A stretch of 64,000 nucleotides of DNA from Fabrea salina (taxonomy: Eukaryota > Ciliophora > Heterotrichea > Heterotrichida > Fabreidae). The translations under genes were made by a program, and so were the position numbers. The stretch lies in the NCBI GenBank assembly GCA_022984795.1, contig JALIHJ010000075.1, positions 1 through 64,000 of the forward strand. The letters are read 5' to 3'. How positions within the stretch are numbered: the stretch's first letter is position 1; each line of letters starts with the position of its first letter. Positions 12,001 through 21,642 of the stretch are shown here, piece by piece. Below the pieces are notes generated by a model that was not told the origin of the DNA, searched no databases, and worked only from the letters and a program-made list of their open reading frames with translations.

Positions 12001-13065
12001 CTTTGGGCAATTCTTAACACTATTCAAGTGCTCAGCTACATTCCTATGACTGGAAACAGACTCACACCTACTCTGATAGGGCTGTTCCAGGGATTCAGTA
12101 GTGTCAACCCTACACCAAACATTTTTCACTATTTACTAGCAGACTTCTCAGAAAATTACGAAAAGTCCAAAATATTTCTGCTAAACACTGGGAAAAATAT
12201 TTCAATCTTTTTAGCTTTAATTGGGCTAATTCCAGTAATCTGGATGCTTTCGAAGTGCAAGAATGAAAAAACTAAAAACAAGTTTGAAAAGCTACTGGAA
12301 GCATACAGGTACGGGTTCTTCATTAGGTTTTGGACACAGAGTTACCTAGAAATAGCACTAGCAAGCTTTTTACAAATTGGGTATTTTGAGTCTAGTGTAT
12401 TCATTTTGGTGAATTATGCTTTAGCTTGTGTTTCGTGCTTAGGTTTACTGCTGACTCCTGTTCTGATTACTAGGTTCACTAAAAACAAACTTGCAGAAAT
12501 ATCAAGGCTCAGTCAAGAGTCTGCTTTTTACAGGTTTTACGGGTCTTTGTTTTATGAGTTCAACCCTGACGGAAGTTTCCTCTGTAAGTGTTTTTACACC
12601 TTTTTTGTGTGCAAAAGACTTATTTTTGCTTTAAGCTTAGTTTTTTTAAGAGGAGTTCCTATTCTGCAAGCAGTGCTAAACTTTGTAGTTATGCTGAGCT
12701 ACACTTTGCTTCTGGTTACAGTCAGACCTTACACAGAAAAAATACTTCAAACAGTAAACACCATAGGTGAAGTAGGGGTGAGTCTGGTGTTTTTGGTGAT
12801 GCTTTGCTTCTTGCAGGGTGAAACTGAATACGACTACGTAGCAGAAAGCTTAGTTTTTTACTGTGTACTAGTAACTATAGTAGTTAAGTCTCTAGGACCT
12901 ATTCTGGTGTTTTTACTTAGAGTCCATGAGTGCTTGAAGGAGAACCGCAGAAAGAAAACAGTGGTCAACGTCACGTACCAAACCAATAGTGATTTATTAG
13001 CTTCCCAGGTTAATATTTCCAGCCCTGGGCAAATACAAGAACTTTCATTCTTTAGAAGAACTTAG
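9046..13065 (+). CDS. Copy B: intact Cys-rich/LamG multi-TM surface receptor-like protein, 1339 aa
   Basis: This is the only intact large member of the subtelomeric family. Residues 1-15 form a signal peptide. LamG/concanavalin-like modules lie at roughly 60-260 and 380-560. Furin/growth-factor-receptor-like Cys-rich blocks lie at about 280-375 and 570-850, with many CxxC motifs such as CHSSCETCSG. A beta-type juxtamembrane domain lies at about 850-950. Seven to eight hydrophobic helices follow from about 957 to 1290, beginning at a conserved NPNPAGLWAI element, and a short polar tail ends the protein. The layout predicts a glycosylated cell-surface protein with a carbohydrate- or ligand-binding ectodomain and an ion-channel- or receptor-like membrane part. 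No enzyme motif is seen and the ligand is unknown. The start follows the A-rich context ATAAATAAATG. The paralogues are A, C, 27001-29487 and, distantly, 30616-34008. Confidence 0.85.
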   Translation: MNFLSLLIALGVEASLPNCQIMSSTWCSGCDLSTYYYDYKCFKVCPTTCPINGQHCSCQSSSTVFDLEFAKQTDPSQSQVGSFYTLNNVEFSDPSKAAPIPTPERGFYFDPNSRLVSREAYIPGPYSRLVFWTKAKEEGKLLAITENGNPYYEVSMASGSWHFRTNYLDIQDFNLKEISLSAPYSLGSWDKVTFRVYFWWKYTNRYYEICIVKIYVDDVEQSHSETNYCWVRHDVDTLEIHSYIGNFGGFDGFTGFLYRVYLTNSDSDTSISEDLSDCEFNYYVDNDGSCKQCLGCHTDWPFCYRQDNCILCNTDSPVSCDSCSEAASECFKCDARCSDCSAFPWKCNTCLSPNLLVGEVCMPACPYGLECPSVVGSLVLSQDFSGFPPFSHFRSGVDASTHHPFKSPQSDDVVPAKNRGVFFDNQKFLESVEKVNLHHDFTVSVWVRPVSSGTILEKGEHFKVTSSSVLIKLESHLGSTNNLESAPDDLVNWQYLAVACEFSHDQGTSLKVFQNNALKSSNNLDGFIFRHPKGKVLKIGGGSGFIYSLKIWQTTDIDLSSSYNDEVCGANNKASCLWDCNIEEFQGSEGECLPCNDCPEGCVRSSDCNICSDKLCEVCGGFHTECLQCKPNSAKVSGLCKCNNGYALDKLATGCIYCNQNEGMQVIEGVCFCQEGFYNSDPEGIKCSRCEVDCSQCSPPQIDCVQCGVTGSYINPEGNCVCPENSVIKDNTCTCPAGTYLECSPNCNSPSLANCNKCHSSCETCSGPLETDCLSCEETYLHEDGTCGPCQDGTYLEEDDCLECDSICETCESLEVCTSCIENAYLNSNSTCVCEFPFFVNQTVCQRDYFYASVSVNGDNELTVSFTDGLQKDLSKSDFQVSLKNQTINYEFSVEKTSSSEYKIEMEFKGFVKEGEEMTLEFRNPLGIMSVSELVLHPEPIKGSLSQYDPSGMLMQNAALIGATVAAGALITGLVSSLINPNPAGLWAILNTIQVLSYIPMTGNRLTPTLIGLFQGFSSVNPTPNIFHYLLADFSENYEKSKIFLLNTGKNISIFLALIGLIPVIWMLSKCKNEKTKNKFEKLLEAYRYGFFIRFWTQSYLEIALASFLQIGYFESSVFILVNYALACVSCLGLLLTPVLITRFTKNKLAEISRLSQESAFYRFYGSLFYEFNPDGSFLCKCFYTFFVCKRLIFALSLVFLRGVPILQAVLNFVVMLSYTLLLVTVRPYTEKILQTVNTIGEVGVSLVFLVMLCFLQGETEYDYVAESLVFYCVLVTIVVKSLGPILVFLLRVHECLKENRRKKTVVNVTYQTNSDLLASQVNISSPGQIQELSFFRRT

Positions 13066-13715
13066 AGTAAGTATGCTCCGGATTTAACTATAGTTAAGTT
13101 AACCTTTTCAAAGTTATTTAATCAAAGCCCTCTGTAAGACGAGTTTGTGTTTACATTATGGAGGCTTCTTATTTTAGTTCTCCCGCAAAAAAACTCGTTT
13201 GCATGCAGCTTAGTTTTCTGAAAAGCCTCCGCTCATCTAAACTGCATTCAATGCTTGGCTAAAGCAAGGGTGTTGGTTTTGAGCCCTTACTCTGGTGGAG
13301 TCAGCATGTTTTTATGGCTGTGTTGTTCTTCTTAGACGAAAATGCTGACTAAGGAACTGCAGAGAGTGTGTAGTTGTTTTATAGTTCTCTTGTCAACGTT
13401 GGAATTCAGTATAGTGCTTTTAAGGAAAAAGGTGAGTAACCAAGTCCAAGAAGTTACTGTATTCAAAAACACTGTGTTAGCTGGCTCTTCAGACAAAGCT
13501 TTTGGACAAAGAACCTTTTTAGTGAGAATACTTAAGAGAATAAGCTTCGTAATTTTTAAATGAATTTATTTAACTGAGATCATTGAGAACATTGAAAAAG
13601 AATTAGTAGGTTTGATAAAGTGAACTAGTAACTTTGAACAAATTCTTCAGTGCTTTCAATAGAATCAATTAAATTGATAATTTATAAAGTAACTTATTTA
13701 TTCACCCATTTATAA
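13066..13715. other. Spacer between copies B and C, with interleaved inverted repeats
   Basis: The 650 bp contain no supported protein gene. A 73-codon open stretch at 13342-13563 has no recognisable features. The notable structure is two interleaved complementary pairs: 13137-13146 with 13191-13200 (10 bp including one G-T) and 13160-13167 with 13223-13230 (8 bp). Their order A-B-A'-B' could fold as an H-type pseudoknot if transcribed. T-runs occur near 13275 and 13308. The last bases before copy C carry TTTATAAATG, a TATA-like start context seen at other genes of the window. Confidence 0.55.
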
Positions 13716-16700
13716 ATGTTTCACCTAGTTATTGATTTCTGGCTTAGTCACCTTAGCAGCTGGAGGACCAGGACCAGGAGGAGGCAGTTCTTGTCCCAAT
13801 GATTGTGACTTCAGAAGATCACAAGGATGTCGCGACTGTGGAAGTGACTATGCACTAGAAAAATTATGCGTGAAAAATTGCCCTTCACTATGCCCACAAA
13901 CTTCTGGAACATGTACTTGTCCTTCAGGAAATTTAGACGTGTTCGATTTGGAGTTTTACCAGGTAACTGATACTACTGCCTCTTCAATAGGTAGTTTTAG
14001 TACTCTTGGTTCTATACAGTTCCAAGACATGTCTAGAAGGTCCCCTATTCCTACTAATCAAAGAGGGTTCTACTTCGACCAGTTATCGGAGCTTACTAGT
14101 TCTGGAGGCTACATTCCAGGAATAAAGCATTCAGTTATTTTCTGGGTAAGACCTTTATTCCCAGGAAACCTCTTAACTATGAAAGACAGTGTTGCGACGC
14201 ACTATAAAATCAGTTACTCCTCTAATACTTGGAACTTTGATTTCAGGTACCTGGAAACAAGCATTTGTGATGATGACAATCTAAGAATTAAAAGATAACA
14301 AAAACAAAAACACTCAAGCCTCTCAAAGTAGTGGAAGCTGGAAAAGAATCACTTTCACCATTGATGAAGACTATACTGACACATATAATTGCAGATGTGG
14401 TCTTTTTGGATGTTGCTGCAGCACCTGCTATAACTACTTTTATCGCTGCCAATTCAAGAGTTTTGTAGACGGTGGTTTACAAAATAATGACCAGTTTGAC
14501 AACTGCTGGGCAACAAGCGACGTAAACACAGGCTCAATGGTCTGGAACATAGGCAAGATAGACTCCGAAGACAGTTTCACGGGGTTCCTCTACAGACTGC
14601 TTTTCAGAAACTCCAACAACGACGAAACTATGTCTGGTTGGATGCCCTCACAACTTCCTTCAGAGTATGACTTTTCTGGGTTCCCGCCTTACACAAGCTT
14701 TAGCAGCGGAAGTTTGGCTAGCACTTATATTCCTTTTGGGTCAGGAGAAGCTGATGATGTTTTGCCCATGAAGAACAGAGGAGTATTTTACGACTCAACC
14801 AGGTTTCTTGAAAATGATCAGGCAGAGCTGCATCATAGCTTTAGTCTAAGCATGTGGATCAGGGCTATTTCTTCAGGCAAGATACTTACAAAAGGAGTTT
14901 ACTTAACTTTAGAAGAAACCAAAATCACTTTAAGACTAGAGGACTTGAATGGGAATCCACAGAGTAAAGAGTTAAGCGTACCTGGAGGACTCAGTAGTTG
15001 GTATCACATTGCTTACTCTTATGAAACCCATTCCCCAGGATCAACCTCAAAATCTTACCTAGACAATGCTCACCAAAACTCACTTTCAGAAACAGAGCTG
15101 ATATTCAGAGAGCCCGGAACTGATTCCTTAGTAATAGGTACCTATGCAAGTGGGTTCATCTACATGCTTAAGATCTGGCAGGAAGCTGTTAGTGACTACT
15201 CCTCTGACTACTGCGTCGGAGGGACCAAGAGTGACTGTTTTTGGAGTTGTGAAGTGGAAGAGTATGAAGATGACTCTGGAAACTGTGTGACTTGTGACAG
15301 CTGTCCATATGGCTGTGTAAGAGGAACTGACTGCATTCCTTGTTCTGATGACTTGTGTGACGAGTGCACTAGTTTTGATGATGGTGCTTGCACTCTTTGC
15401 CTTCCTAATGCTTCTAGTGAGCCCAACTGCGTTTGCGACTCTGAGTTTTACAAACTAGAAAACGAATGCAAACCCTGCTACTCAGGCTGTAGTCAGTGTT
15501 CTTCTTCTGAGTATTACCAGTGCTCAGCTTGTGTCTCAGGCAGTTACCTGATCTACTCCATGATGTGTGTGCCAACCTGTCCTACTGGGTATGACAACCC
15601 ATCAACTACTTGTGCCCTTTCTACTGAACTAGTGGTGGACTTGCAGTTCTACAACCAAATCAAAGGAGACTTAGACGGGTTCAGCTACGGTACTAACTCC
15701 AACTTCTACCCTAACCTAGACACCAACGATCCCTGGCCAGCCAAAGACAGAGGTTACTACTTCCACACTACTGCCTATGCCCAGAAACCACTCCACATTG
15801 CTCCTAAGTTCACTCTGCTGGGATGGCTCAAGCTCACTTCTGACTCAGGCACGTTCATTTACAAGGGAGACAACACAGCCAACCACAAACTCCACATTAC
15901 TTTCAGCGGAGGAAGCATTTCAGTGGACCTGACTACTGCAGACGAAGTGGTCTCTGGGTCTGGATCAACCGACCTGAAGGACTCCTGGAAGTACTTTGCA
16001 GTGAGTTCAGACATACTGGGAACTGGAGAAACCAAGCTCACACTCACCATAGACTCCACTACTGAGTTCGCTGCCCAGTCCTCTGTAGCTACTTTCTTCA
16101 GTGACGACTCTACTTACCAACTCACAATAGGAAGCAGTAGTTCTTCTTTTGAGGGGTTTTTGTGGAGTTTAAAGGTGTTCCAGGCACCTGACAAAACAGG
16201 CACTGACTACCCCTTCTCAGGCTCGAGGAGTGACTGCCCTATTGAACAGTTTCCAGACTCAGGAGGGTGTTCTAGTTGTGTGGGATGCTCTGAAGGGTGT
16301 GTGAGGGCAGAGCACTGTAACTTGTGCCAGGATGAACTGTGTCATAGGTGTGATACCTTTGGGACTGGATGCAGCGAATGCAAACCTAACGCTAGTGGTT
16401 CCTCTGGAACTTGCCAATGTGATGTAGGCTATTTCAAGGTTTTGGATGAGTGTGCTGAGTGCACCACCAACTGCGATGCTTGCACTTCATCTAAGTTCCA
16501 CGATTGCACTGACTGCAGTTCTGGCTACTCACTCATTCAAGGAGTGTGTCAAGACTTCTGCCCTAAAGGCTACTCAGATTCCTCAGGAACATGCACAACT
16601 TCAGATGACTTTGTGTTCCACCTACAACCTCATGCTATCCTTGACACTGTCACTGACACTCAGTCATCCATTCCAGTACTCACAGGAGACGACAACAGTT

Positions 16701-19700
16701 TCTACCCCTCTCCAGACTCCACAGACCCCATTCCTGCTAAGGACAGAGGTTACTACTTCACAGGCACTTCCTACATGCAACTGCCGCCTTACAACTCAGT
16801 CACTACACCACTGCTGACTCTAGCTCCTGAGTTCACAGTAGCGATGTGGATAAACCCTTCAGCACCAGGCGGAACTCTTCTGTCCAAACAAAGCAACTCC
16901 TTCGCAAACCACCTAAGGATCTACCTAGACACCTTCACTCCCAAAGCTGACATCATGCTGGTGCAGGACGACTCTACTGACCTAGGACAACACCAAGCAA
17001 CTGGCAGTGTTCTGACTCAAGACTCCTGGAGCTTCATCAGTGTCCAAACTCGTGTAGAAAATAATCACTGCAATATCAAGATCTTTTCTAACTCTGCACT
17101 CCAAGACAACACTGACCTAGCCCAGGGTTGGTTCAAAGACCTAAAAGACTCCTTCTTCTTCAAAATAGGAGCCCAAAACTCAGATGCATCAACAACCACC
17201 AACCACTTCACTGGGTTTGTGTGGGAAGTTAAAGTGTTCAACTCAGAAAAGGACTCAAGCACCCTGCTGTCTACTACTTGCTCTGGCTGTAGTGAGTGTC
17301 CTCTGTCAGGGGACTGCTTGCCCAACTGTGGAATAGACAGTTACTGGGATGGATCTAGCTGTGTGGTCTGTGAGAGTGCTTGCAGTTCCAAGGGTTGTGT
17401 GCGCAATGACATTCAGTGTAACTTGTGTGAAGATCAACAGTGTTGGAAGTGTTCTGACTATACTGGAAGTTGCAGTGAGTGCATTACACATGCTTCGACT
17501 CTTTCAGACTGTGAGTGTGACTCAACCTTTTACTGGAATGGCTCAACTGAGACCTGTGATTCCTGCACAGCTAACTGCGACACTTGCACTTCATCTGAGT
17601 TCCACGATTGCACTGACTGCAGTTCTGGCTACTTACTGACTCAAGGAGTGTGTCAAGACTTTCTGCCCCACAGGCTACTCAGATTCAACTCAGGAGCATG
17701 CACAACTTACATGATGACTTTGTGTTCCACCTACAGCCTCATGCTATCCTTGACACTGTCACTGACACTCAGTCATCCATTCCAGTGCTGACAGGAGACG
17801 ACAACAGTTTCTACCCCTCTCCTGGTGCCCATGACCCCATTCCTGCCAAGGACAGAGGTTACTACTTCGACGGGTCAGCTTACATGCAACTCCCACCCTA
17901 CAACTCAGTAGCTACACCATTACTCACTCTAGCTCCTGAGTTCACAGTAACAATGTGGATAAGACCTACTGCAGACTCTGGAACTCTTATAACCAAACAA
18001 AGAGACTCTCCAGGAGTAGACACCAAGTTCAAAGTCTCACTCAACTCCAAACAACCCCAACTAGACCTAGACGTAACCTTAACTCCTCACTCCTCCACTG
18101 ACTCAGTAGAGGAAGGCTGGAACTTTGTGGTAGTTGGAGTGCACTTAGACTCGTCAGTGCCTGAGTTCAGAGTCTCTGCTTACCTAAACAATACTCAAGT
18201 GATTTCTAGCAGCTTAGGAAGTGAATGGCTAGTGGATTCAGAAAACTCTTACTTGTTTTCAATAGGAGCTGAACATTCGGACCAAACCACTTTCGGCAAC
18301 TTCTACACTGGGTTTATCTGGGAAGTGAGGATCTATAACTCAAACAAGGATATTTCTAGTTTATTGGAGTCCTCCAACTGTGACTTCTGCAGTTTCTGTC
18401 CTATAGACAACCAGGAACAGTGTTTACCCAACTGCCCAATAACAAACTTCTGGAACGGAACTGAGTGTGTGGAATGTGACTCTGATTGCACAAGTGGATG
18501 CTCGAGACAACATACTTGCAACTTGTGTGTAAACTCATTATGTACAAGTTGCAGCAGCTTTGAAACAGGAAACTGTACTCAATGTAAAGCCAACGCCTCC
18601 GGAAACCCTTGCTTATGTGACCCAGGCTACGGCTTAGACAGGCTCAACCTAACTTGCATTGAGTGTGGTCCTTCAAATGGTGGCGAAGTGATAGACAACA
18701 AGTGCTATTGTTCAGACGGCTACTTCAACAGGAACTCAACTGGATTAGACTGCCAGCCATGCTCTTTAGAATGTCTGCAATGCTCTCCCTTGGACCTAGA
18801 CTGTGTAGACTGCCAAGTAAAACACTCACTCATAGACTCTTCTGGGGACTGTGTGTGTCCACTGCATTCCAGTCCTTCAAACCAAGAGTGCGTATGCGAC
18901 CAAAGCTACTTCCTGGACCAAACAGTTCCTGAATGCAATGAATGCCACTCCTCCTGCAAAACGTGCTCAGGCCCAGAACCCACTGACTGTCTTTCATGCG
19001 AAAGTTCTTACTTACACGAAGACGGAACCTGTGGGCCATGCCCTGAAGGAACATACTTAGAAGGAACTGAGTGTATAGACTGTCCAGAACTATGCCAAAC
19101 CTGCACAAGCCAACAAGAGTGCATAACCTGTGTAGAAGACGCCTTTATTCCTAAGTCCAACAAAACCTGTTCTTGCATTGAAGGCTTCAAACAAAACACC
19201 ACTTTCTGCGAAATAGACTACTTCTACCACTCAATAACCGTAGAAGAAGACAACGATGTGTTCATAAAGTTCACTTCTCCAGCTGAAGGCACTTTGAGTA
19301 CTTCTGACATTTCACTGAGTCTGCTAAACACAAGCATTATCTACGAGTACGCTATGGAAAAGCAGACCTCGAGCAGGTACTTGATTACTTTTAAGTTCGA
19401 AACTTACGTTAGAAAAGGTGAGCTCTTTTACTTAGAGTTCCTCAACAGTTCTTCAATCAGAAGCTTTTCCAGACAGTACCTTTACAACCAAACACTTGAA
19501 GGAATACTTAACGAACACTTGCCCTCCCAAAAAGGACTCCAAGAAGGAGCTAAAATAGGCGAAGCTGCAGGCACTGTTATAATAAGCACAGGCCTTGCTT
19601 CAGGAGTAGTCAACCCCAACCCAGCAGGTTTATGGGCAATCATCAACACTGTGCAGATTCTAAGTTTCATTCCACTGTCTAGCATTCCTTTGAGTCCTAC

Positions 19701-20733
19701 GCTCAGAGGGTTCTTTACTAGTTTGAGTGACATTGGATTCATTCCTAACTTTGCTGAGTACTTAATAGACAAAAACACCACCATCAACAAGCACCAAAGG
19801 TCCTATAACTACGGCATTGAGTCAAAACTGTTTTTGTACAACGCAGGGGAGTCACTTTCTGCTCTTGGAATTGTTTTGGTGTTCTGGCCTGTTTTATGGG
19901 GACTTTCTAAGATCAAAAACAGAAAGTTCCACAAAAAGATATCAGCAATGCTCAATGAGTACAGGTACGGAGTCATCATTCGCTTTTGGATTCAAGGCTG
20001 CTTAGAGGTGTCCTTAGCCTGCATGGTGCAGCTTTACGGCTTGCCCAGCTTAACAGTGATTGAACTAGTTAACTTCGGTATTGCGGTGCTCTTTGCACTG
20101 GCAATGATAGTTTCTCCTATACTGATCATCAAGTTCACTCTGAAACGCACCAGAGAAATAGCTCTTCTCACAGAAAAATCTGCTTTCTACAAGATTTGGG
20201 GTTCTTTCTTTTACGAGTTCAAGTATGACGATGACTCTTTAGCCAAGCACTACTACAGCATCTTCATTGTGAAAAGAGTTCTGTTCACTGCCAACATGAT
20301 GTTCCTAGGAGCCTACCCCATTCCCCAGTTAGTTATCAATGGCCTTTTGATGTTTGGGTTTTCTATCTTCATGCTGGTAGTTAAGCCTTACGCAGACCCC
20401 ATACTTCAGTTCGTCAGCACTTTTACAGAGTTCGGAATCTCGTTTATATTCTGCGGAACCTCTTACTTTTTGTTCGAAGACAAACCTCGCCTTAAAGAAG
20501 TTGAGTACGTTATTTTCTACTTGACTCTAGTCATCATGGGGGCTCAGACTCTGGCCTCTGTGATTATTTTCTTCAGAAACTTAGTTCAGATGATTAAAGC
20601 TGCAAAAGAAAGAAAAGCCAAGAATGTTGATCTTTCTGGCCCAGGAAACTCAACTAATGTTGCTCGTGAACAAGATCCCAACAGACCAGACCCTCACCTG
20701 TTCTTTGATAGGAAGAAGAAAAAAGAACTTTAA
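13716..20733 (+). pseudogene. Copy C: Cys-rich/LamG multi-TM receptor-like gene with frame breaks
   Basis: A near-complete member has the same five-LamG layout as copy A. The ATG at 13716 opens a plausible signal peptide, but the frame needs one base less near 13734. A second shift lies in an A-run near 14290, and a cluster of small indels lies at about 17658-17715 between the fourth and fifth modules. The open blocks are 13732-14298, 14537 (open upstream from about 14293)-17791 and 17650-20733. LamG modules lie at about 13.9-14.6, 14.7-15.2, 15.6-16.2, 16.6-17.3 and 17.7-18.4 kb, each but the first followed by a Cys-rich block. A long Cys-rich run (18.4-19.2 kb) and the membrane domain (19.5-20.6 kb) follow. 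Long open blocks with few lesions indicate recent inactivation, a read-through strategy or sequencing error. Short GT-AG introns of 15-16 nt do not explain the breaks. Confidence 0.75.
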
Positions 20734-20738
20734 GTTAA

Positions 20739-21626
20739 CTAACCAAATAAGTCTTCAGGAAACCACTCACTAGGACACATTCTAACGTTCCTAGACAACT
20801 GCATCATTTGGTCCATTTGTTCCTGAGTAAGTTGGAGGAACTGAGCTTGAAAGTTTTCTTGGAGTCTGTGCTCGTTTGCTGACTTCACAACAGCAGAGCA
20901 GCCTCTTTGCAGGCACCAACTAATGATAACCTGGGAAGGAGTTTTGCCTGTTTCCTGAGCAATTCTTTGAACTACTTCTTCGTAAATAGGGGAGGAGTTG
21001 TCTTGTGCCCAAACCATTCTGTAGCCCTGGGGCACTACTCCCATTCTCTGGCAGCAACCCACAAGTGCTTCGTTGTTCAAGTAAGGGTGTATTTCAAACT
21101 GGTTGATCACTGGTTTAATTCTAGAGTAGTTCATCAAGTCCAGCAACAGAGGAACAGAGTAGTTGCACACACCAATGTTCTTCACTAGCCCTTCGTCTAC
21201 TAGTTGCTCCATTTGAGCCCAGGCCTGGTGCAGAGGTACGTTGCCCAGTTCAAAAGTGTCTAGTACAAGGTGTCCTTTAGAAGGGGATTTTAAAGATACT
21301 GGCCAGTGAAGTAAATAAGCATCCAAGTAGTCTAGCTTGAGTTTTTGCAAGCTTTCAAGGCAAGCGCCTTTTACGTCTGAGAAGCAAGTAGACCAGCACT
21401 TAGAGGTTATAAAGAGTTCCTCTCTGGAGATACTGCCTGAAGCAGTGACTTCTGATATAGCTTCTCCCAAAGACTCTTCGATGCCATAGATCGCAGCCGT
21501 GTCAATGCCTCTATAGCCGGTTCTAACAGCTGTACTTATGACCTGAGTCATTCCTGAAGGGATTCTTGCAGTGCCTATGAAGAGCTTAGGCAGCTTTAAG
21601 TTGCCCACATTCATATACAAACTCAT
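20739..21626 (-). CDS. Aldo-keto reductase, 295 aa
   Basis: This is an NAD(P)H-dependent carbonyl reductase of the AKR superfamily, with a TIM barrel and a cytosolic location predicted. The catalytic tetrad is complete: Asp42 and Tyr47 in GIDTAAIYG, Lys76 in FITSKCW and His107 in LLHWPV. The C-terminal half has the usual cofactor-binding VVKSANEHRLQEN-type loop. The length is normal for the family. The ATG at 21624-21626 is 16 bp from the divergent APE2-like start at 21643, so the two genes must share promoter sequence. Its stop is 5 bp from the stop of copy C on the opposite strand. The substrate cannot be told from sequence. Confidence 0.93.
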   Translation of the reverse strand: MSLYMNVGNLKLPKLFIGTARIPSGMTQVISTAVRTGYRGIDTAAIYGIEESLGEAISEVTASGSISREELFITSKCWSTCFSDVKGACLESLQKLKLDYLDAYLLHWPVSLKSPSKGHLVLDTFELGNVPLHQAWAQMEQLVDEGLVKNIGVCNYSVPLLLDLMNYSRIKPVINQFEIHPYLNNEALVGCCQRMGVVPQGYRMVWAQDNSSPIYEEVVQRIAQETGKTPSQVIISWCLQRGCSAVVKSANEHRLQENFQAQFLQLTQEQMDQMMQLSRNVRMCPSEWFPEDLFG

Positions 21627-21642
21627 TATTAGGGGCTTTATA

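Noticed and set aside
13342-13563. 73-codon open stretch between copies B and C
   Set aside because: No motif, no family match and no homologous counterpart in the A/B spacer; length is within chance for 650 bp.
14280-14540. A mini-intron explaining the frame change in copy C
   Set aside because: No GT...AG interval of 15-16 nt with the needed length modulo three exists at the break; an extra base in an A-run explains it better.
21571-21642. Upstream extension of the APE2-like gene
   Set aside because: It would overlap the divergent aldo-keto reductase start and add residues not found in the family.
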